Source: Saccoglossus kowalevskii (lineage: Eukaryota > Hemichordata > Enteropneusta > Harrimaniidae). Taken from it: 13,421 nt of DNA. Below the pieces are notes generated by a model. That model was not told the DNA's origin. It did not search any database and was given only the letters and a program-made list of their open reading frames with translations. Shown here one piece after another: positions 9,301-13,421 of this stretch. Within the stretch, counting starts at the first letter, position 1; each line of letters starts with the position of its first letter. The stretch is from positions 14,796 through 28,216 of the forward strand of contig NW_003134361.1 in the NCBI RefSeq assembly GCF_000003605.2. The letters run 5' to 3'. Position numbers and translations under genes: made by a program.

Positions 9301-12300
9301 ACGCGAGCGCCGGTTCGAGTCACGCACGCCGTTTATTCGGTGTTATTTGCATACTAGCATATTAGTAGTGCATACATTCACGTATATTACAGAGGTGTGT
9401 CTATGTTCACATCGAGTCATATTTTACTGATTTTACAATAAATGCAATTGATAGTTAATTCATTTATGAGCTTTGAATGATTCAGAAGTGAAATATGGTA
9501 CACCTTTTAGTGAAAAAAACAAACATCCACATAAGTGACTTTCGCTTACCCTTATAATTGTTTTTTTGCATGTTTTTCTCATTTTGACGTGCATCACAAC
9601 GTTTCGCGTAACATTCACAGGAACGGTTCCCCTGTAAGGAATAAAATAACGGGCAAGGAATAAATACATAATGCATATACACTGACATAGATCCTGTAGA
9701 CACACCTCAAGTAAATTAAAGAAAGGAAGGACATCCTTTGATATAGTTACGAAGCACTTATAATATACTATAAAATGGTTTAATTATTCACTGGGTTTTA
9801 ATTTTGCTGACTAGAAAATGCACTAAATTAAAACCCAGTGAATATGTAAAATTGAGCATAGAACACATTATGTAAACGATCAAACTGTGAATTTAAAACC
9901 CCCTGAATAAACCTGAAATGGTAGATCAGTGAAATTTATACCCAGTGAAAATTAGTCATTTTACAGTAGTTTACAATAGGATGAAAGTACACCATTAATG
10001 AGATCATAAAACAAATGCACATACATATTTGTGACATGATGTACCTTGTGTGTGTGAAGTTTGAACTCGATCAATCCAGACATGTCTCAGATATGGACCC
10101 AGAACTGAATTCTTTAAAACAAAATGGCCGCCATTTGAATCATGGATGTTGAATCATGGCATGGTTGCAGATTACTTATTATGGATGTTGAATCATAGCA
10201 TGATTGCAGATTCATTATTATGGATGTTGAGAATGGTATATTATGCATTTTGCCGCAGAAAACATTTTACACATATGGGAAGACATACCAGGGATGTGCA
10301 TAACATATTTACATATTTTTGAACATATTCCCACAATTTTGTTCAATTGTTTACTAATTTTCATGTTTTTGGACATTAGTCACATACATATCTTGTTGGC
10401 ATACAAATAATAAAATGCCATTTAGGAAAAAACAAAAGGTTTTGCTTGCCCTTATGTTAGTTAATTGGAACCCTGCGCTTTGTACATTTTTCTCCAATTC
10501 TGCATACCAGTGAAGTGTTACCACATATGGTAAAATGGGAAGGGAAATGTTAACTGCGTATGCTGAGGACATGTTCACTGTTTCAGTTGATGCTTTCGTT
10601 GATCCAATTCAATTTAGCATTATTAGAATTCAAATTCAAATAACAGGCAAGAAGGACGACAACAAAATTATATTTACCGTCTCCCGGGATTGTAACTCCT
10701 AGAGCATCCAGATTTTAGAACTTCAAAAGCTGCTCTGATGGCAAGCCGTCGCCTAAAATAACTGGCTTGCATGGAACTCTGTGTTCAGAAATTATAACAA
10801 AACATGACTTATTTCAAAACATGAATTAATTCAAAACATGACTTATTCAAAACATGACTTATTTTAAAACATGAATTATTGCAGTTATTTCAAAACATGA
10901 ATTATTTCAAAACATGAATTATTTGAAAACACGAATTATTACAAAACATGAATTAATTCAAAACATGAGTTATTTCAAAACATGAATTAATTCAAAGCTT
11001 GAATTATTTCAAAACATGAATTATTTCAAAACATTTATTATTGCAAAACACGAATTATTTCAAAACATGAATTATTGCGAAACATGAATTATTGCGAAAC
11101 ATGAATTATTGCAAAACACGAATTATTTCAAAACACAAATTATTTCAAAACATGAACTATTGCAAAACACGAATTATTTCAAAAAATAAATAAATTCAAA
11201 ACATGAATTATTTCAAAACATGAATTATTTCAAAAAATAAATAAATTCATGTGTTAATTATTCTGCATAAATACAGAAGATTTTTCAAAATCTTACCAAT
11301 AAATAGCCTCGGAATTGATTATATATAACTGCTGTTAACATATTTAAGAAGAAATACATGCCTGGAAAAAGAAAATTAATAATTATATAAAAAAGGATTT
11401 AGAAGTTAAAATTATAGTGGTTTCTTCTGTATAACAACTGCATTTTACCTCTGTGTTAAACAGGAAAACAATAGTTGAATTTTTGTTGTTGAGATGTTTA
11501 CATCAATGTCAATATTTCTCATCTTTCACAAAATAAACCTGCAAAATATTTTTCTTTATTTTCAAAATATTGATCAAGCTGGTGGAAAATTATATTCATT
11601 TTGCTCAAAATTAAAAAAAGAATTCACAGAAAAATAAATCCAAAATGTGCAAATTTTGGTGGCGGAAATGATGGCATTTATATTGTTAACCGTGATACAG
11701 TTGTAGAGTTACAGTTGCTTGAAAATGCACAGATTTTTTTTGTTAATTAAGTGCACAGACTTCTCTTACGTATGTATAGTATGCATTATGCCATATTTTG
11801 ATTTTGATTTTTTTTTTTTGCATCATTTCGTAAAAAAAAAATAAAACAAACAATTTGGTTGGTTTTTGCAGAGGTTTTTGGGAGGTCAGATTGTAGGGTA
11901 GGTCTGACCTGACTTGCACCTATGCAGAGATGCAAAGTCATCTTTTGATTCATGCCATTTTGCTGAAACTGACCATGGCCTACGAACCCATGCATGATCT
12001 GTCTGATCTGTTAAGAACAGTATTTGATCTCAGTTAAATTTATTGATTTGAATGGGCGGGCTAGGAAGCTGTATTCATTAAACAGCGCATCTGTGTCTAT
12101 AACTTCAAATTTCAAATTCAAACCAATAGATTCGCCGGCTGAATGGCATCAAACCTTACTAACGCCTGACAGAATAGTGTATGTCTCGTCGGAAAGATGA
12201 ATACTGCGAATTCGCAAAGTTCACGCCTTCTTGCAATGAATATTCATTTTGGTGGTCATGGTAACACAGTCAATCAAAACCGTGTTTGCATTGTCTGCAA

Positions 12301-13398
12301 AAATCACAGACTGTTTTCAACATTGAAGATGATAAACATTGGGAGGAAATAAACTCTGCTGTGAATGGTTACTCTTTGATGGCTGTCACTATCTGACATT
12401 CCTGCAATTTGATTGGTACCGACAAAAAGTCGTGAAAAACTACATCATTCTGTCAGGCATGTATTGGGTTTGGAGCACCATGGAAGATGAAACTCATACA
12501 ACCTCATCATACTTGAGCATGCAGAAGTGTGTTTCATTTCATCAAAACTGAATGCAGGTTTTTAGTAAGAATTCTGACAAATACCGGCAGTTATAATGGT
12601 GAGGAGACAGTCACAAATAAATGAACATTGGCTGACGTAAGATCCATTACTGGATTAAAATTCATATGTTTTCAGAGAAACTAGATAACAATAATATAAT
12701 CCTAATAGACCCCTTTCTTAATAAATTGGAGATAAAACTTACCAATGACAAGGAATATGATAAAATAAAGAGAATAAAATCTGTTATACGTATAGGCAGG
12801 AATCATCACTGTAAGATACAAGGGTAAATTTAATATGTTATTTTTTTTAAAACGATTGGTACAAAATACAAATTACCCTGAAGCCTATCTTGGCAGAAGA
12901 AGTGATGATAAGGTTTACATGGTTTGGAGCCATTCATGCATTTGACCCATAACAAGTGTTTTTCAACCTAACTGTGCATGGTGTCAAAGGTCACACATCC
13001 TGGAAATTATCTGACCTTTCAAGGTCACTCGACAATATGCTGAATATAAATGAATGGGCAATGGAAGTTGGGCTGTAGGCTTTCAAATTTCAAGTTAACA
13101 AACAATGTATTTTTAGCGTCATATGGGACCCACATCTATTCACAATGCATCATGAAGGACCACCACTCTCATCACAAAGTTATTCCACCAATAATTGCCA
13201 AGATCTGTGGATTTCATGGAGTGGGTGCATAATGTAATTTTTCAAAATTTGTAACAAATTTAATTGAATGGAGATCTTTTAAAAAATATACTAACCGTCT
13301 GGGTTGTTGGCGGTTGTTAATAAAACTAACAAACTCATAAACGACACCATTAAACTGGAAAATTGCTTCAGTCCTTCTTCCTCAATTTTTTCACGATG
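314..13398 (-). CDS. TPCN2: Two-pore channel 2-like gene, internal part (10 exons, both ends outside window)
   Basis: Ten exons on the minus strand join in phase to 288 codons plus 2 nt without a stop. The product resembles vertebrate TPC2, a two-domain voltage-gated-fold cation channel of endosomes and lysosomes gated by PI(3,5)P2 and, through accessory proteins, NAADP. In order the exons give the domain I pore helix and filter (LLVLLTTANNPD), IS6 with the TPC2-type end NQFRGYLL, a basic FRRRLAIRAAFEVL segment, the I-II linker with an EF-hand-like loop, IIS1 (YFNYFGNLVALANV), IIS2 and IIS3. Compared from memory with human TPC2 (about 750 residues), the alignment is nearly gapless, including across the 5.8-kb intron. 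TPC1 is less likely because its IS6 end and linker differ. The N-terminus, IS1-IS5, IIS4-IIS6, C-terminus, promoter and polyA site are outside the window. I am confident of the family and fairly confident of the TPC2 subtype; TPC3 is not fully excluded. Confidence 0.93.
367..1030 (-). other. TPCN2 intron between exons i and j
   Basis: This 664-bp intron has GTAAGT at its 5' end (1030) and CAG at its 3' end (367). It holds the poly-C/CA microsatellite and otherwise AT-rich sequence. Nothing else was recognised. Confidence 0.8.
787..808. repeat. Poly-C / CA simple repeat
   Basis: A run of C followed by (CA)n is a simple microsatellite in the TPCN2 intron 367-1030. Confidence 0.9.
1031..1117 (-). 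CDS. TPCN2: TPCN2 exon i: IIS2-IIS3
   Basis: This 87-nt, phase 0/0 exon has acceptor gatttttctag and donor gtaagt. It encodes TVKVWALGWRRYISSKSN and then LFDAAVTITLV. The K-V-x-A-L-G-x-R-x-Y motif followed by S-N-x-F-D is typical of TPC domain II between S2 and S3. Confidence 0.93.
1118..2401 (-). other. TPCN2 intron between exons h and i
   Basis: This 1284-bp intron contains the family 1 MITE at 1957-2129. The rest is AT-rich with no supported gene. Confidence 0.85.
1957..2129. mobile_element. MITE-like TIR element, family 1 copy 1
   Basis: The element is about 170 bp with imperfect terminal inverted repeats of about 28 bp: left TATCTTAAAGCAGGGGAGTT, then GTCACCT; the right end is its near complement ending GCTTTAAGATA. 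A TA target duplication is plausible. It lies in the TPCN2 intron 1118-2401. It encodes no protein. Its reverse complement closely matches the copy at 8588-8757. Confidence 0.75.
2402..2500 (-). CDS. TPCN2: TPCN2 exon h: IIS1-IIS2 loop and IIS2
   Basis: This 99-nt, phase 0/0 exon has acceptor gtgtttgcag and donor gtaagt. It encodes VELGVQYEKKLNYSASNLAV and then TNFVFVWYYVIEQ. The hydrophobic FVFVWYYVIE stretch is IIS2, which continues into the next exon. Confidence 0.92.
2501..3236 (-). other. TPCN2 intron between exons g and h
   Basis: This 736-bp intron contains the hairpin at 3034-3094 within a GC-richer block of about 2930-3180 that may be an unrecognised repeat relic. Confidence 0.85.
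3034..3094. repeat. Perfect 13-bp inverted repeat (hairpin)
   Basis: ATCGCATCCACTG at 3034-3046 pairs perfectly with CAGTGGATGCGAT at 3082-3094 across a 35-nt loop. It lies in the GC-richer part of TPCN2 intron 2501-3236. Confidence 0.8.
3237..3356 (-). CDS. TPCN2: TPCN2 exon g: IIS1
   Basis: This 120-nt, phase 0/0 exon has acceptor ttttttcag and donor gtaagt. It encodes 40 residues ending AHQYFNYFGNLVALANVICIT, minus nothing but split here as AHQYFNYFGNL and VALANVICIT. This matches the well-conserved IIS1 helix of TPC2 (H-x-Y-F-x-Y-x-G-N-L-x-A-L-A-N). Confidence 0.93.
3357..3679 (-). other. TPCN2 intron between exons f and g
   Basis: This 323-bp intron is AT-rich. On the minus strand the donor is gtaggt and the acceptor ttttttcag. 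No repeat was recognised. Confidence 0.85.
3680..3769 (-). CDS. TPCN2: TPCN2 exon f: EF-hand-like loop in I-II linker
   Basis: This 90-nt, phase 0/0 exon has acceptor atatatcacag and donor gtaggt. It encodes ELDTDIGGTLNTAQFQEVF and then DQLNKDTTWKR. The loop D-T-D-I-G-G-T-L-N-T-A-Q has acidic residues at EF positions 1 and 3, Gly at 6 and Leu at 8. It has Gln in place of the usual Glu at position 12. Confidence 0.92.
3926..3960. repeat. AAAC/AAAT tetranucleotide microsatellite
   Basis: Tandem CAAA units grade into TAAA units in an A-rich part of the large TPCN2 intron. Confidence 0.9.
4120..4290. mobile_element. MITE-like element, family 2 copy A (3' end missing or diverged)
   Basis: It begins tactgtaaaagggttaaata and shares long near-identical stretches with copy B in the same orientation: GCTGACT.GAAAATG, CTAAATTAAAACCCAGTGA, GCATAGAACACATTAT and GAATTTAAAACCC. 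After about 4290 the match stops, so the right terminal repeat is absent. It lies in the large TPCN2 intron upstream of the nested gene. Confidence 0.7.
4460..4467 (+). promoter_or_regulatory. Perfect CRE palindrome TGACGTCA
   Basis: This full palindromic cAMP-response element lies about 240 bp upstream of the TATA-like box, 637 bp before the chosen start codon of the nested gene. It could also be chance, or act on the host gene. Confidence 0.25.
4703..4710 (+). promoter_or_regulatory. Possible TATA box of nested gene
   Basis: TATAAAAG fits the metazoan TATA consensus. It would place transcription start near 4735 and leave a leader of about 360 nt that contains several upstream ATGs. The long leader and the AT-rich background make this tentative; a 5' non-coding exon is also possible. 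Confidence 0.25.
5097..5928 (+). CDS. Nested gene exon 1: signal peptide, Cys segment, coiled coil
   Basis: Exon 1 ends at ctctG|gtgagt. It encodes the signal peptide, the segment C-x6-C-x5-C-x14-C (residues 25, 32, 38, 53; it includes NYCTYMFVTP) and about 215 residues of predicted coiled coil with no proline. The coil contains ten Trp (residues 106-231) and runs such as LQQQQYQIELHQ. A lone Cys257 near its end could link subunits. Reading on past the donor reaches a stop at 5970-5972, so an unspliced product would lose the propeller. Confidence 0.88.
5097..8265 (+). CDS. Secreted coiled-coil / EPTP-repeat protein (two exons, nested gene)
   Basis: The coding sequence joins 5097-5928 and 7103-8265 through a phase-1 GT-AG intron (codon G|AT, Asp278) to give 664 residues. 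I chose the ATG at 5097 because a signal peptide follows at once (MHFHIIFALVLF, then a short polar region to about residue 21) and a G sits at -3. An in-frame ATG at 4980 would add 39 residues ahead of the signal sequence. Residues 25-53 hold four Cys. Residues ~59-275 are a long Gln/Glu/Trp-rich coiled coil. Residues ~293-664 hold six full EPTP/EAR-type repeats and a shorter seventh, a number that fits a seven-bladed propeller as proposed for LGI and TSPEAR proteins. The product is predicted to be secreted, glycosylated and oligomeric. Its ligand and function are unknown. No transmembrane segment other than the signal is seen. The gene lies antisense within a TPCN2 intron. Confidence 0.88.
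5929..7102 (+). other. Intron of the nested gene
   Basis: This 1174-bp GT-AG phase-1 intron is AT-rich. A second in-frame acceptor after agcagag at 7119-7120 would also keep the frame and remove six residues, but the upstream cattcag is the better site. I saw no repeat family in it. On the opposite strand it contains one possible 48-nt cryptic exon (6702-6749). Confidence 0.85.
7103..8265 (+). CDS. Nested gene exon 2: EPTP/EAR propeller
   Basis: The acceptor is catgcattcag at 7101-7102, behind a pyrimidine-rich tract at 7049-7073 with no AG between. Repeats begin roughly at residues 293, 347, 399, 462, 516, 570 and 628. Each starts with F-x-x-x-Q-x-I and runs to a strand such as IYKWD or VQIFRFEE. 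Examples are RFQHFQNIKT, KFEFSQTLPI and KFIIHQKIKT. N-glycosylation sequons include NET, NGT (twice) and NST. The stop TGA is at 8263-8265. The whole propeller sits on one exon. Confidence 0.9.
8460..8465 (+). terminator. Polyadenylation signal AATAAA of nested gene
   Basis: A canonical AATAAA lies 195 nt after the stop codon, in the context tatataaataaaagc. A T-rich stretch (gaaatgttttttagc) follows about 15-30 nt downstream, as expected for a cleavage region. Confidence 0.6.
8588..8757. mobile_element. MITE-like TIR element, family 1 copy 2 (inverted relative to copy 1)
   Basis: The left end reads attaaagcaggagggtggtc followed by acctgcg. The right end reads cgcaggtgacgactcccctc then gcttaa. 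Shared internal strings with the reverse complement of copy 1 include GGAATTGAGTC, CGATAACAAC/TGATAACAAC, CATGCTAAAA and CGCAAAG. It starts about 120 bp after the polyA signal of the nested gene. The right end runs into an A-tract. Confidence 0.75.
9235..9335 (+). mobile_element. tRNA-derived SINE candidate
   Basis: A GC-richer patch carries an A-box-like TGGCCGTGGG at 9251-9260 and a perfect B-box GGTTCGAGTC at 9312-9321. The spacing fits a class II tRNA-like pol III promoter. Cloverleaf stems around the B-box do not pair well, so this is not an intact tRNA gene. The SINE body and tail were not delimited. Confidence 0.45.
9550..9631 (-). CDS. TPCN2: TPCN2 exon e: I-II linker helix
   Basis: This 82-nt exon has acceptor attccttacag and donor gtaagc. 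It enters with one base that completes an Arg codon and leaves in phase 0. It encodes GTVPVNVTRNVVMHVKMRKT followed by CKKTIIR. Identity to vertebrate linkers is low, but length and phase fit exactly between the neighbouring exons, and VMHVKM aligns with the leading helix of the EF-hand-like unit. A 5.8-kb intron holding the nested gene follows. Confidence 0.85.
9766..9968. mobile_element. MITE-like element, family 2 copy B (both ends present)
   Basis: This 203-bp element begins TACTATAAAATGG and, after AATTATT, CACTGGG. It ends CCCAGTGAAAATTAGTCATT then TTACAGTA. The termini are inverted repeats with TA at both edges, consistent with TA-targeting Tc1/mariner-type mobilisation. Several internal ACCCAGTGAA words add secondary structure. 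It has no ORF. It lies in TPCN2 intron 9632-10677. Confidence 0.75.
10136..10231. repeat. 39-bp tandem repeat, about 2.3 copies
   Basis: ATGGATGTTGAATCAT starts at 10142 and 10181. A third partial start (ATGGATGTTGA) is at 10220, giving a 39-bp period. The shared tail is GCATGRTTGCAGATT followed by ATTATTATG-like sequence. No coding sense was seen. Confidence 0.85.
10678..10778 (-). CDS. TPCN2: TPCN2 exon d: basic post-IS6 segment
   Basis: This 101-nt exon has acceptor tctgaacacag and donor gtaaat. It encodes SSMQASYFRRRLAIRAAFEV and then LKSGCSRSYNPGR plus two bases. The FRRRL-x-x-RAAFEVL block is conserved with the start of the I-II linker of TPC2. It starts in phase 0 and ends in phase 2. 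Confidence 0.92.
10797..11252. repeat. 17-bp minisatellite filling a TPCN2 intron
   Basis: About 27 tandem units of a 17-bp motif, TTATTTCAAAACATGAA, with variants (TTATTGC, TTAATTC, ACACGAA, AAAATAAATAAA). It occupies roughly 456 of the 518 bp of intron 10779-11296, leaving about 20 bp on the acceptor side (10779-10796) and about 44 bp on the donor side (11253-11296). Mixed variants recur, which suggests block duplication. Confidence 0.95.
11297..11361 (-). CDS. TPCN2: TPCN2 exon c: end of IS6
   Basis: This 65-nt exon has acceptor tttttccag and donor gtaaga. It encodes GMYFFLNMLTAVIYNQFRGY and then L-L. The string NMLTAVIYNQFRGYLL matches the IS6 end of TPC2 rather than TPC1. The arginine of QFRGY corresponds to the IS6 basic residue implicated in PI(3,5)P2 gating of vertebrate TPC2 (from memory Arg329 in human). 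It enters in phase 1 and leaves in phase 0. Confidence 0.93.
11362..12742 (-). other. TPCN2 intron between exons b and c
   Basis: This 1381-bp phase-1 intron is AT-rich up to about 11850, then more balanced in composition to about 12560. It has a small inverted repeat AGGTCAGA/TCTGACCT near 11884-11911. No coding segment, RNA gene or known element was recognised. Confidence 0.8.
12743..12808 (-). CDS. TPCN2: TPCN2 exon b: start of IS6
   Basis: This 66-nt exon has acceptor tcttacag and donor gtaagt. With the base from the previous exon it reads VMIPAYTYNRFYSLYFIIFL and then V-I. It completes the conserved ANNPDVMIPAY string that follows the TPC filter. The hydrophobic end begins segment IS6. 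It starts and ends in phase 1. Confidence 0.93.
12809..13295 (-). other. TPCN2 intron between exons a and b
   Basis: This 487-bp phase-1 intron contains clustered AGGTCA-type half-sites at 12985-13027. No gene was recognised. Confidence 0.8.
13296..13398 (-). CDS. TPCN2: TPCN2 exon a: domain I pore helix and selectivity filter
   Basis: This 103-nt exon is preceded on the minus strand by cttttcttacag and followed by gttagt. It encodes 34 residues plus the first base of a Val codon. The peptide starts HREKIEEEGLKQF and ends SLLVLLTTANNPD. The T-A-N filter motif followed by N-P-D is a hallmark of the first pore loop of animal TPCs. It starts in phase 0 and ends in phase 1. Confidence 0.93.
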
Positions 13399-13421
13399 CT
13401 GTAAGAAAAGAAATGGTGAGT

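Larger units (their letters stand above)
3770..9549 (-). other. Large TPCN2 intron hosting the nested gene
   Basis: This 5780-bp phase-0 intron lies between exons e and f. It holds, left to right, an AAAC/AAAT microsatellite, family 2 MITE copy A, the upstream region and two exons of the plus-strand EPTP gene, family 1 MITE copy 2 and the SINE candidate. Segments 4291-4979 and 8760-9230 show no other gene. The host protein aligns without a gap across this intron, so no constitutive host exon seems to be missing from it. Confidence 0.88.
9632..10677 (-). other. TPCN2 intron between exons d and e
   Basis: This 1046-bp phase-2 intron contains family 2 MITE copy B and the 39-bp tandem repeat. 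A palindromic AAATGGCCGCCATTT lies near 10122. No gene was seen. Confidence 0.85.

Noticed and set aside
9235-9335. Functional tRNA gene
   Set aside because: The B-box is good, but acceptor and T-stem pairing fail and no anticodon arm can be drawn.
1957-9968. Composite transposon carrying the nested gene, because MITE copies lie on both sides
   Set aside because: TPCN2 exons lie between the family 1 and family 2 copies and the nested gene, one family 2 copy is truncated, and no transposase is seen.
12339-12551. 70-codon plus-strand ORF in intron 11362-12742
   Set aside because: There is no signal, domain or splice context, and a chance ORF of this size is expected in this length of sequence.

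Overview
The window is animal nuclear DNA: AT-rich, with short coding exons bounded by GT/AG splice sites, long repeat-filled introns and no bacterial gene layout. The exon sequences belong to an animal two-pore channel. A secreted coiled-coil/EPTP-repeat protein, many ACATGTA-type words and dispersed MITE-like repeats suggest a lophotrochozoan, probably a mollusc and perhaps a bivalve. The taxon is an inference, not a proof.

Host gene, minus strand, spanning the whole window. Ten short exons (13398-13296, 12808-12743, 11361-11297, 10778-10678, 9631-9550, 3769-3680, 3356-3237, 2500-2402, 1117-1031, 366-314) splice in consistent phase into 288 codons plus 2 nt. They encode the middle of a two-pore channel most like TPC2 (TPCN2), from the domain I pore filter through IS6, the I-II linker and IIS1-IIS3. 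The 5' exons lie beyond 13421. The exons for IIS4-IIS6 and the C-terminus lie before position 1. None of these exons is long enough to stand out as an ORF; they were found from splice signals and recognisable peptides.

Nested gene, plus strand. Inside the 5.8-kb TPCN2 intron 3770-9549 lies an apparently complete two-exon gene in the opposite orientation (5097-5928 and 7103-8265, AATAAA at 8460). It encodes a predicted secreted protein of 664 residues: signal peptide, four-cysteine N-terminal segment, long Gln/Trp-rich coiled coil, then about seven EPTP/EAR repeats expected to form a beta-propeller.

Repeats. All introns are AT-rich and several carry repeats. There are two inverted copies of a ~170-bp TIR element (1957-2129, 8588-8757) and two direct copies of another TIR element (4120-~4290, 9766-9968). 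A 17-bp minisatellite fills almost all of intron 10779-11296. There is also a tRNA-like SINE candidate near 9240-9335, a 39-bp tandem repeat, a hairpin and microsatellites.

The two genes need not act together. TPC2 is an endolysosomal cation channel and the nested product looks extracellular. Their shared locus means the nested transcript would be antisense to a TPCN2 intron. No prokaryotic system, CRISPR array, rRNA or intact tRNA was seen.
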